Origin: SAR202 cluster bacterium AC-647-N09_OGT_505m
GTDB lineage: Bacteria; Chloroflexota; Dehalococcoidia; UBA2985
NCBI GenBank assembly: GCA_009391225.1
Contig: VEXC01000023.1
Location: 1-13,771 of the forward strand
Length of the DNA: 13,771 nt
Direction of reading: 5' to 3'
The notes below the pieces were generated by a model. The model worked only from the letters and a program-made list of their open reading frames with translations, searched no databases and was not told the DNA's origin. The translations under genes and the position numbers were made by a program. Positions 5,510 through 12,193 of this stretch are shown here, in pieces (position 1 is the first letter of the stretch; each line of letters begins with the position of its first letter).

Positions 5510-7582
5510 TTGATTCACACTACAAGCAGGGAGATTGCTGGGCGAAAGCTCACGATTGAGACTGGCAAGCTGGCAAACCAAGCCGGTGGCTCTGTTACCG
5601 TCAGGTACGGGGACTCGATTATCCTGGTCACAGCTTGTGCTTCGCCCAATCCAAGAGATGGGATAGACTTCCTGCCCCTGACCATAGACTACGAGGAGCG
5701 CCTTTACGCCGCAGGAAAGATTCCGGGGAGTTTTTTCCGTAGAGAGGGCAGACCCACCGAAATCGCAACACTTGCCGCTCGCCTTACTGACCGCCCATTG
5801 AGACCCCTTTTCCCAAAGGGGCTTCACAACGAGATTCAGGTGGTCATCACAGTCCTCTCTGCAGACCAAGAGAACGACCCAGATATCCTGGGCATAATAG
5901 GGGCATCATCTGCCTTGTGCTTGTCGGAAATACCCTTCGACGGGCCTGTCAGCGCCACCAGGCTTGGCTATTTGTACGGGGAGATTGTCGTCAATCCCAC
6001 CTATGCTCAGCTAGAGGAAAGCGAACTGGACCTGGTGGTGGCTGGGACAAATGATGCCATTGCTATGGTGGAAGCCGGGGCCTGCGAGGTATCCGAAGAT
6101 GTGATTATTGAGGCGATTAAACGTGGCCAGGAGGTCAACCAGGAGATAATCAGTCTTCAGCAAGAGATGGTCGCTTTGGCTGCAAAGCCCAAGATGTCCA
6201 TCTCACTGAACGGCCAGGCAGAAGATGGGCTGATAGAGAAAGTGGCATCCATACTTGGAGACCGTTTGCACGCCACAGTTTTCACCAATCGAGAGAAGGG
6301 AGAGAGGGACGGTGCACTGAACACCCTCAGCGCGGATGTTGAGGCCCAGTTGGGTGAGGACTACTCTCGCCAGGCGATAAACACGGCATTTGAGGCCCTA
6401 GTCAAGAAAGAGGTGCGCTCTGGGATAGTCGAAGGTGGCCAGCGCCCAGATGGTAGACAGGCAAAGGAGATACGGCCCATAAGCTGCGAGGCCTCAATCC
6501 TACCAAGGGCTCACGGCACAGGTCTCTTCTCCCGAGGACAAACTCAAGTGCTCACCATTGCGACTCTGGGGTCTATGTCAGAGATGCAGAAGCTGGATAC
6601 CATAAGTCCAGAAGTGAGCAAACGCTACCTTCATCACTACAACTTTCCTCCCTACTCCGTTGGCGAAGTCCGAAGATTGGGGACTGGCCGACGGGAGATA
6701 GGACACGGTGCTCTGGCAGAGCGTGCCCTCCTTCCGGTCATCCCGGACGAAGATGAGTTTCCCTACACCATTCGCCTGGTATCCGAGTCCATTAGCTCCA
6801 ACGGCAGCACTTCCATGGCCAGCGTTTGTGGCAGCACTCTGGCTTTGATGGATGCTGGCGTACCACTCAAAGCACCTGTGGCTGGGATAGCTATGGGCCT
6901 GGTCATGACAGAGGATGAACGATACGTTATCCTGACTGACATTCAGGGAGTCGAAGACGCCCTAGGAGACATGGACTTCAAAGTAGCTGGAAGTACCCGG
7001 GGCATCACCGCCCTGCAGATGGATATTAAGGTAAAAGGCATAACCTATGGCATAATGGAGGAGGCACTGAAGCAAGCTCGGGAGGCCCGCCTCTTTGTGC
7101 TGGAACGCATAGGGGATACCTTGGCCGGACCAAGGCCAGAACTTAGCCCCTATGCCCCGCGTATGCTGAGGCTGAGTATCCCGGTGGAAAAGATTGGAGC
7201 AGTCATTGGACCCGGCGGGAAAACTATACGCTCCATCATAGAAGAAACCAAGGCCACCATAAACGTAGATAACGATGGCACGGTAACTGTCGGTTCAATA
7301 AGCCAGGAAGCGGCCCAGATGGCTGTGGAGCGGATAGAGGCGCTGACTAAGGAGGCTGAGGTGGGTGCCATATACACTGGGAAGGTAGTTCGGCTTATGA
7401 GCTTTGGCGCATTTGTGGAGATACTGCCCGGTAAAGACGGACTGGTACACATAAGCGAGCTCTCAAATGAGCGAGTTGCTTCAGTAGAAGATGTGGTCAA
7501 CATTGGAGATGAGGTAAAGGTTATGGTAAAGGAAATAGACTCCATGGGGCGCATCAATCTCTCCAGGCGCGCTCTACTATAG
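5510..7582 (+). CDS. pnp: Polynucleotide phosphorylase (PNPase)
   Basis: Phosphorolytic 3'-5' exoribonuclease and RNA polymerase of the degradosome, 690 residues, homotrimer. The order is RNase PH domain 1 (about 10-145, with FFRREGRPTE and RLTDRPLRPLFPKG), an all-helical linker (about 150-310), RNase PH domain 2 (about 320-545), KH (about 555-615, GPGGKTIR) and S1 (about 620-690, SFGAFVEILPGKDGLVHISE). The catalytic block DALGDMDFK contains Asp483, Asp489 and Lys491, matching E. coli Asp486, Asp492 and Lys494. GTGRREIGHG (391-400) is the phosphate-site segment. The protein ends right after S1, without the tail that binds RNase E in enterobacteria. TTG 5510 is chosen because MIHTTSREIAGR is the family start and AGAGGAGGAT lies at 5491-5500, an unusually long 11 bases from GGAGG to the codon. 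Transcribed with rpsO. Confidence 0.97.
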   Translation: MIHTTSREIAGRKLTIETGKLANQAGGSVTVRYGDSIILVTACASPNPRDGIDFLPLTIDYEERLYAAGKIPGSFFRREGRPTEIATLAARLTDRPLRPLFPKGLHNEIQVVITVLSADQENDPDILGIIGASSALCLSEIPFDGPVSATRLGYLYGEIVVNPTYAQLEESELDLVVAGTNDAIAMVEAGACEVSEDVIIEAIKRGQEVNQEIISLQQEMVALAAKPKMSISLNGQAEDGLIEKVASILGDRLHATVFTNREKGERDGALNTLSADVEAQLGEDYSRQAINTAFEALVKKEVRSGIVEGGQRPDGRQAKEIRPISCEASILPRAHGTGLFSRGQTQVLTIATLGSMSEMQKLDTISPEVSKRYLHHYNFPPYSVGEVRRLGTGRREIGHGALAERALLPVIPDEDEFPYTIRLVSESISSNGSTSMASVCGSTLALMDAGVPLKAPVAGIAMGLVMTEDERYVILTDIQGVEDALGDMDFKVAGSTRGITALQMDIKVKGITYGIMEEALKQAREARLFVLERIGDTLAGPRPELSPYAPRMLRLSIPVEKIGAVIGPGGKTIRSIIEETKATINVDNDGTVTVGSISQEAAQMAVERIEALTKEAEVGAIYTGKVVRLMSFGAFVEILPGKDGLVHISELSNERVASVEDVVNIGDEVKVMVKEIDSMGRINLSRRALL

Positions 7583-7747
7583 CAAACGCCTCAGGATGGA
7601 GACTCGGGACCTATTGATGCAGAGAGCAGACCACACTTCGATAGTGAAAGAGATGATTGACCCCGGGGCCCACGTGCTTCTGGTCCGCCTTCCAACTCAC
7701 AGGGAAAGCGGAGGCTTCCCTACAGGCCATCTCTATAGTGCAATGTC

Positions 7748-7827
7748 AGGGGGCTTAGCCCTCGCTGAAGGTCTGGGGTTGTCCCCCAGGTTCCCTATCT
7801 TCCCCCTCTCATCCATGACAGGGGGCT
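7748..7827. repeat. G/C-rich inverted and direct repeats after pnp
   Basis: CTGGGG/CCCCAG (7773-7778 and 7784-7789) forms a 6-base hairpin with loop TTGTC. CCCCCT/AGGGGG (7802-7807 and 7820-7825) forms another with a 12-base loop. CAGGGGGCT occurs twice (7748-7756 and 7819-7827), the first copy inside GGGCTTAGCCC, a near-perfect palindrome. The look is that of a dispersed intergenic repeat rather than coding DNA. One hairpin may also terminate part of the rpsO-pnp transcript, though no T-run follows. Confidence 0.55.
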
Positions 7828-7835
7828 AAGGGGTG

Positions 7836-7902
7836 AGGTACATGACGTTGGAGAGGATGAGTCTAATGTGGCCTCATCTCAGTGACGCAACACTATGTAC
7901 CT
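7836..7902. repeat. 67-base imperfect palindrome / large stem-loop before dapB
   Basis: AGGTACAT (7836-7843) pairs with ATGTACCT (7895-7902). After a 3+3 internal loop, GTTG (7847-7850) pairs with CAAC (7888-7891). Further in, GAG-G-ATGAG (7853-7861, one bulged G) pairs with CTCATCTC (7873-7880), leaving an 11-base loop 7862-7872. That is about 20 base pairs. It lies between the pnp 3' spacer and the dapB ribosome site (AGGTGA, 7919-7924), which stays outside the fold. Possible roles are an mRNA stability or processing element, a dispersed palindromic repeat or a cis-regulator of dapB. Confidence 0.6.
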
Positions 7903-7932
7903 TTGATTCTCTAAGGTTCAGGTGAAGAGACG

Positions 7933-8727
7933 GTGACAATCAAAGTCCTTGTTCACGGAGTCCTGGGAAAGATGGGGATGGAGGTGCTGGCCGCGGTCGG
8001 TCGAGAGCCGGACCTAGAGCCCACCTGCGGCGTGGACAAAGACGCCAACAATGACTATCTGTCGCTTCCCGATAGCTCTGATCGTATACCTGTCTCCTCA
8101 GACCTGGATGCCATAATACGCATGGCCCAGCCTCAAGTTATGGTGGATTTCACCAACGCCGAGGCATCCATTGTCGGATGTCGTATGGCGGCCGCCAATG
8201 GGATCAACCTAGTGGTGGGAACCACAGGCCTTACGGAAGACACACTCAGGGAATTGGATGGATTAGCCCAGGAGCATGAGATAGGGGCCTTTGTGGCCCC
8301 CAATTTCGCCATCGGAGCGGTGCTGATTATGCACCTGGCCCGAGGCTTGGGAAAGTATTTCGATTACGCAGATATCGTAGAGATGCACCACGAAGCCAAA
8401 ATAGATTCCCCATCTGGAACAGCCCTGGCTCTGGCTAGGAACCTTCAAGAGAGCAGAGACAGCCCATTTATCAGGCCATCACCGGAAAAGGAGCCCATCG
8501 AGGGTGCTCGTGGTGGTGAGATGGAGGGCGTATCCATCCATAGCGTGCGGATGCCCGGTAGGATGGCTCACCATGAGGTAATCCTGGGTACTCTAGGACA
8601 AACCCTGAGCCTGCGCCACGACACAATCAACCGCGAATGCTATATGCCTGGGGTCGTCCTTGCTATAAGAGAGGTAGTGAAATCCAAGGGCCTTGTTGTG
8701 GGCCTGGAGAAGTTGCTGGGGCTGTAG
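7933..8727 (+). CDS. dapB: 4-hydroxy-tetrahydrodipicolinate reductase
   Basis: Reduces the DapA product to tetrahydrodipicolinate with NAD(P)H, in lysine and diaminopimelate synthesis. It has 264 residues, a normal length. The Rossmann loop reads GVLGKMG (9-15) where many homologues have GAxGRMG. VDFTNAEAS (71-79) and GTTGLTEDTL (96-105) follow. APNFAIGAVL (122-131) leads into the catalytic segment EMHHEAKIDSPSGTAL (150-165), with His152/His153 and Lys156 matching E. coli His159/His160 and Lys163. The C-terminal domain shows RMPGRMAHHEV (206-216). GTG 7933 is chosen because AGGTGA (7919-7924) is 8 bases away and MTIKVLVHG begins the first beta strand. The 350-base spacer separating it from pnp suggests partly independent expression, although no clear promoter is visible there. 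Confidence 0.95.
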   Translation: MTIKVLVHGVLGKMGMEVLAAVGREPDLEPTCGVDKDANNDYLSLPDSSDRIPVSSDLDAIIRMAQPQVMVDFTNAEASIVGCRMAAANGINLVVGTTGLTEDTLRELDGLAQEHEIGAFVAPNFAIGAVLIMHLARGLGKYFDYADIVEMHHEAKIDSPSGTALALARNLQESRDSPFIRPSPEKEPIEGARGGEMEGVSIHSVRMPGRMAHHEVILGTLGQTLSLRHDTINRECYMPGVVLAIREVVKSKGLVVGLEKLLGL

Positions 8728-8799
8728 CTGTGGTAGTGAATATGTTTCCGTCACGGCTCACCATTATCCACTTGTCATTCCTATGAACTCATTAGCTGG

Positions 8800-8964
8800 A
8801 TGCAGGGTAAACTCCGTGACCAGGAGTCTATGACATGTGGCTTCAGAAAAAATGGTAGGCCCATATTATATAGGGATGAAGAACCACGCCGTGAATGGCT
8901 CGGAGTGACAGTGGAGATAATAGAGGCCACTGGATATTGGCCTAGGCTTAGGAGTGGAGTTTAA
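8800..8964 (+). CDS. Small ORF coupled to asd, unknown product
   Basis: An open frame whose TAA (8962-8964) shares its last A with the ATG of asd, the TAATG arrangement typical of translationally coupled genes. From ATG 8800 it encodes 54 residues. From ATG 8830, which has AGGAG at 8822-8826 (3 bases away), it encodes 44, and I consider that start about as likely. The product has mixed charge and no signal or membrane segment. It includes NGRPILYRDEEPRREW, then a strand-like LGVTVEIIEATGYW and a basic end PRLRSGV. The sequence looks protein-like rather than random, with alternating hydrophobics and aromatic and charged residues, but I do not recognise a family. The dapB stop is 72 bases upstream of ATG 8800. 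If it is not translated, the whole 236-base spacer between dapB and asd is noncoding, with only a weak promoter-like TATTAT at 8864-8869. Confidence 0.5.
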   Translation: MQGKLRDQESMTCGFRKNGRPILYRDEEPRREWLGVTVEIIEATGYWPRLRSGV

Positions 8965-9998
8965 TGGGGGTTCGTGTCGCAATAGTGGGCGCCACCGGTC
9001 TGGTGGGTGGAGAATTCCTAAAGGTTCTTGAGCAGAGGAGATTTCCTTTGGACAATCTCCGTCTATACGCCTCTGATCGCTCTGCCGGCAAGATGCTTTC
9101 CTTTGGGGGACAAGATTTGGAGGTAATGGAGACCACGGAGGATTCCTTCGAAGGGGTGGACATCGCCCTCTTCTCCGCTGGCGCGGACATCAGTCAGCGC
9201 TTCGCCCCCATAGCCACCCAGGCTGGCGCGGTGGTTATAGACAACAGTTCCGCCTTTCGGATGGATTCCCAGGTGCCTTTGGTGGTGCCAGAGGTCAATG
9301 CCCAGGACATTCGCTCACATGTGGGCATCATCGCCAACCCCAATTGCTCCACGATTCAGATGGTGGTGGCGTTGAACCCCCTGCACGAAGTGAGCCCCAT
9401 AAAGCGTATCCTGGTGTCGACCTATCAGGCCGTCTCAGGCACTGGGGGGGCTGCTATGGAGGAGCTTCGCCAGCAGACCGCACAGATGATGGAAGGCGGA
9501 GAGGAAGGGATAATCCCTAATGTGTACCCGCATCAGATAGCCTTTAATGCCCTACCCTTTGTTGAGAGCTTCTTGGAGAACGATTACACTAATGAGGAAT
9601 GGAAGATGGTCCAGGAGACCCGCAAGATTATGCATGATCCTGACATGCTGATTTGCGCAACTTGCGTTCGGGTGCCAGTCTACATCGGCCACGGGGAGGC
9701 TGTGAACGTGGAGTTCAGCCATCCCATGAGCTCTCAAGAGGCTAGGGAGATTCTCTCCAGGGCACCAGGGGTCAAGGTGCTGGATAGTCCAAAAGATAAC
9801 CTATACCCGCTACCCTTATCATCGGAGGGCACAGACGACGTCTTCGTGGGCCGCATAAGGCAAGATATCTCTCATCCCAATGGTCTGGCGATGTGGGTAG
9901 TGGCTGACAACCTGCGGAAGGGTGCAGCCCTTAACGCGGTTCAGATAGCCGAGCTGGTGGTGAAGGAAGAGATACCATACACATCCAGAGGGAGGTAG
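8964..9998 (+). CDS. asd: Aspartate-semialdehyde dehydrogenase
   Basis: Converts L-aspartyl 4-phosphate to L-aspartate 4-semialdehyde with NADPH, the branch point to lysine/diaminopimelate and to threonine and methionine. It has 344 residues. The Rossmann motif VAIVGATGLVGGEFL (5-19) is at the start, followed by FSAGADIS (70-77), DNSSAFRMD (93-101), and ANPNCSTIQ (124-132) with the nucleophile Cys128. QAVSGTGGAAMEEL lies at 155-168. CVRVPVYIGHGEAV (234-247) supplies the substrate-binding Arg236 and catalytic His243. All key residues are present. ATG 8964 follows GGAGTGGAG (8951-8959) and overlaps the stop of the small upstream ORF by one base. dapA starts 5 bases after its stop, so the two are surely cotranscribed. 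Confidence 0.96.
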   Translation: MGVRVAIVGATGLVGGEFLKVLEQRRFPLDNLRLYASDRSAGKMLSFGGQDLEVMETTEDSFEGVDIALFSAGADISQRFAPIATQAGAVVIDNSSAFRMDSQVPLVVPEVNAQDIRSHVGIIANPNCSTIQMVVALNPLHEVSPIKRILVSTYQAVSGTGGAAMEELRQQTAQMMEGGEEGIIPNVYPHQIAFNALPFVESFLENDYTNEEWKMVQETRKIMHDPDMLICATCVRVPVYIGHGEAVNVEFSHPMSSQEAREILSRAPGVKVLDSPKDNLYPLPLSSEGTDDVFVGRIRQDISHPNGLAMWVVADNLRKGAALNAVQIAELVVKEEIPYTSRGR

Positions 9999-10003
9999 GA
10001 GTC

Positions 10004-10906
10004 ATGGTTACCGTTGGCAGGCTTATTACAGCAATGGTCACTCCCTTCGATGGGCAGGGGGAGGTGGACTACGTTCAGGCCAGGTGCTTGGCATCGTCTC
10101 TTCTCGACGCTGGGAGCGACGGTCTGGTGATTTCAGGCACGACTGGGGAGTCGCCCACCCTTACCAAAGAGGAAAAGCTCCTCCTTTTCCGGGAGATAAA
10201 GGCGGAGATTGGAGATGGTGGGGCGGTGGTTGCTGGCACTGGAAACTACAGCACTGCGGAGAGCATCGAGCTGACCAGAGAGGCCGAAAAGGAGGGTGCT
10301 GACGCTGCTCTTCTGGTGGTTCCATACTACAACAAGCCCACCCAGGAAGGGTTGTATCAGCACTTCCTGGCCATCGCGGAGAGCACTGGGCTTCCATGCA
10401 TTCTGTACAACGTACCCAGCCGCACCGTAACAAGCCTCTCATGGGAAACTACTCTGCGACTCAGCCATGTGGACAACATCATCGGTGTGAAAGAGGCAAG
10501 CGGCGACTTCGACCAGATTGCCCGTATAATCTCTGGTGCGGCCCAGGGTTTCCGGATTTGGAGCGGTAACGACAGCGATACCTTTGGGATTATGACCATG
10601 GGAGGCTATGGTGTAGTCAGCGTGGCATCTCACTTAGTGGGACTTCAGATTAAAGGTATGATGGACTTGGTACTGGCGGGTAAGATTTCCCAGGCAGCAG
10701 AGGAACACCTGCGGCTGACTCCGATTTTCAAAGGCCTGTTCATCGTGTCCAATCCCATCCCTGTGAAGTACGGCCTAAATAGCGCTGGCTTTCAGGTGGG
10801 CAAGCCTAGACTACCACTTACGGAGCCAGACGAGAGGACAGCGGAGCAGCTTCAGACGATGCTAAAGGAATACCCGGTAGACCTGGCTGTAGCTGCTAGA
10901 GCATAG
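10004..10906 (+). CDS. dapA: 4-hydroxy-tetrahydrodipicolinate synthase
   Basis: Condenses pyruvate with aspartate semialdehyde, the committed step to lysine and diaminopimelate, in the cytoplasm as a TIM-barrel tetramer. It has 300 residues. The catalytic residues read directly: GTTGESPTL (45-53) with Thr46/Thr47, YYNKPTQEG (108-116) with Tyr109, YNVPSRT (135-141) with Tyr135 and Arg140, and GVKEASGD (161-168) with the Schiff-base Lys163. This set separates DapA from N-acetylneuraminate lyase and KDG aldolase relatives, because Arg140 binds the semialdehyde carboxylate. ATG 10004 follows GGAGGT (9991-9996), which overlaps the end of asd, so translation is likely coupled. It is the last gene of the dapB-asd-dapA run. 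A hairpin starts 18 bases past its stop. Confidence 0.96.
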   Translation: MVTVGRLITAMVTPFDGQGEVDYVQARCLASSLLDAGSDGLVISGTTGESPTLTKEEKLLLFREIKAEIGDGGAVVAGTGNYSTAESIELTREAEKEGADAALLVVPYYNKPTQEGLYQHFLAIAESTGLPCILYNVPSRTVTSLSWETTLRLSHVDNIIGVKEASGDFDQIARIISGAAQGFRIWSGNDSDTFGIMTMGGYGVVSVASHLVGLQIKGMMDLVLAGKISQAAEEHLRLTPIFKGLFIVSNPIPVKYGLNSAGFQVGKPRLPLTEPDERTAEQLQTMLKEYPVDLAVAARA

Positions 10907-10923
10907 CATGGTAGTGCTGGATA

Positions 10924-10942
10924 ACCACCCTCCATTGGTGGT
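10924..10942 (+). terminator. Putative terminator hairpin after dapA
   Basis: ACCACC (10924-10929), loop of 7, GGTGGT (10937-10942), followed by a pyrimidine-rich GAGCTTCCTTCTTTA. The stem is short and the T-run broken, so termination may be weak. It is the only fitting hairpin near the end of the dap genes. Confidence 0.4.
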
Positions 10943-11000
10943 GAGCTTCCTTCTTTACTAGTAACCCTGAGAAGAGAAGCGACGAACGGGTCTGCGGCGA

Positions 11001-11218
11001 ATGCCATATATTCTTAGCGGAATTTATCATGAACAGAGACAAAATGTTCAAATGATAGCGGCACTTCTGCCGTTCACGGTGATCTCAGACCAGGATATCA
11101 ATGTGTTTGGGACGAAGCTAGCTGGATGAGTGGTGCACCTCTTGGCCAGCTTAGCCACCTCCATCTACGGCGGGCTCGCAACGACTATACCCTCGCGATA
11201 ATGGAACCTCAGAGATAG
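11001..11218 (+). pseudogene. Decayed VapC-like PIN-domain remnant (frameshifted)
   Basis: Two overlapping forward frames together resemble the C-terminal half of a VapC toxin. The first (11001-11129, ending TGA) contains RQNVQMIAALLPFTVISDQD and then VFGTKLA, like the PIN-domain stretch of an alpha helix, the beta strand FxVLPxDE, and a helix. The second frame (11123-11218, ending TAG) reads SGAPLGQLSHLHLRRARNDY followed by TLAIM. This recalls the VapC ending G-x-PIG-x-x-D-LLIAA-x-A-x-x-x-x-x-TLVT. The joint between frames falls where an intact domain would be continuous. The N-terminal part with the first catalytic Asp (LLDTN) is absent, the LIAA segment is corrupted, and no VapB partner is visible. 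The call rests on my own motif reading of a short, degraded region, so it is tentative. Otherwise the 328-base gap 10907-11234 holds only the hairpin near dapA. Confidence 0.45.
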
Positions 11219-11234
11219 GACACTACTACCCTGC

Positions 11235-12107
11235 CTAATGAAGTAAATCCTCCAGCACTTGGGTAAGCTCTTTGGGGCGGTGAATCTGGATGTCGTGGGC
11301 GGTGTCTGGAAACCACTGCTCTCGGCCATCGCTTACAAGCTCTCGGGCTCTGCGTACCGACTCTCGCTTCCTATCATTCCACTTCAACCTGTCTGGTGAG
11401 GAGCTAAGGGCGGCAGCGAAGAGCACTGGCATCTGAAGCGCGGGATACAACTCCACGGCATTTAGCGCTCCCATAGCCTGGAGGATTCGGACATTGTTCT
11501 CCCGTGAAAGGCGCTCGCTTATTGTGCCGTCCGGGTTGACGGTAACGCTGGCCATAAGTATCTCCTCTATCTCGGGACTCATTACGTCCATAATGCCGGC
11601 CCCAGCGGCCTGCAGGTAGGTCTGCCGGCTCTGATAGATATCCAAGGGCGCCATCATCTGCTCATAGTCTGGAGGCGTGCCGTCCGGTGTCCTGCGAGGG
11701 CCTCCGAAGCCCCCGTCCACTAGGGCCAGACGAGATGCTATACTCGGATTGGAGGCAGCCAGGCACAATGCGACCCCTGCGCCCCAGGAGTGGCCCGCCA
11801 GCAGCGCTGCTTCTATGCCTATCTCCTTGCAGAGCTGCTCTATGTCACCGGCGACTGTCTGGTAGTCGTATCCCCAATCTGGTTTATCCGAGTGGCCATG
11901 GCCCCGTAGGTCTACGGAAACAACCCGGTGCGTCTGGGCGAGGATTTGAGCTGTCAGAGACCAGTACTCAGCACAAACAGTCAAGCCGTGAAGAAGAATC
12001 ACCGGAGATCCATCTCCCTCCCATTCAAGGTATCTGAGAGAGATGGCTGTGCCAGTGGTGTGCTTGGAAAATGGCCCCCTTCCTTCAGCAGAGGTCACGG
12101 CTTCCAC
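11235..12107 (-). CDS. Alpha/beta-fold hydrolase, substrate unknown
   Basis: A 290-residue cytoplasmic hydrolase of the alpha/beta superfamily. The oxyanion-hole motif is VILLHGLT (36-43). DLRGHGHSDKP (66-76) follows strand 4. The nucleophile elbow is GHSWGAG (105-111) with Ser107, and the general base is His271 in DTAHDIQIHRP. The acid residue is not obvious after strand 7 (MPVLFAAALSSS), and Asp131 in LVDGG after strand 6 is the better candidate. The cap region 140-220 is helical. Family members include esterases, epoxide hydrolases, haloalkane dehalogenases and C-C hydrolases, and nothing here decides between them. GTG 12107 is the longest start. No ribosome site is seen before it or before GTG 12098, so the N-terminus is uncertain. 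It lies 86 bases behind nuoN on the same strand, with an inverted repeat and possible promoter between. Confidence 0.82.
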   Translation of the reverse strand: MEAVTSAEGRGPFSKHTTGTAISLRYLEWEGDGSPVILLHGLTVCAEYWSLTAQILAQTHRVVSVDLRGHGHSDKPDWGYDYQTVAGDIEQLCKEIGIEAALLAGHSWGAGVALCLAASNPSIASRLALVDGGFGGPRRTPDGTPPDYEQMMAPLDIYQSRQTYLQAAGAGIMDVMSPEIEEILMASVTVNPDGTISERLSRENNVRILQAMGALNAVELYPALQMPVLFAAALSSSPDRLKWNDRKRESVRRARELVSDGREQWFPDTAHDIQIHRPKELTQVLEDLLH

Positions 12108-12134
12108 GCTACAGTAGAGGATAATTTACGCGTC

Positions 12135-12162
12135 ATTGTCACTCTGTATGGGAATGAGTCAA
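12135..12162 (-). promoter_or_regulatory. Weak candidate promoter for the hydrolase
   Basis: Minus strand: TTGACT (12162-12157, 5 of 6), 16 bases, GACAAT (12140-12135, 4 of 6). The -35 is embedded in one arm of the adjacent inverted repeat. The start would be near 12128, leaving a leader of about 20 bases. Read-through from nuoN is an alternative. Confidence 0.3.
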
Positions 12163-12180
12163 TGGTACGTATTGACTCAT
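12154..12180. repeat. Perfect 9-base inverted repeat upstream of the hydrolase
   Basis: ATGAGTCAA (12154-12162) and TTGACTCAT (12172-12180) are exact complements with a 9-base loop. Outside them GGGA (12150-12153) can pair with TCCC (12183-12186) across a 2-base bulge. It could be an operator overlapping the hydrolase promoter or a hairpin closing the nuo transcript, though there is no T-run. Confidence 0.5.
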
Positions 12181-12193
12181 CATCCCAGCAAGA

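Noticed and set aside
7596..7829. A 77-codon forward frame after pnp
   Set aside because: No ribosome site before its ATG, no recognised motif, and its 3' half consists of the G/C hairpins and repeated CAGGGGGCT. It is more likely a chance frame through a noncoding repeat.
7842..7924. A 27-codon frame ending just before dapB
   Set aside because: It runs through both arms of the 67-base stem-loop, and GAGGT is only 2 bases from its ATG. The structure explains the sequence better than a peptide does.
11126..11218. The second PIN-like frame as an independent 30-codon gene from ATG 11126
   Set aside because: It starts at the frameshift point and continues the motif order of the preceding frame, so a broken single gene is the simpler reading.
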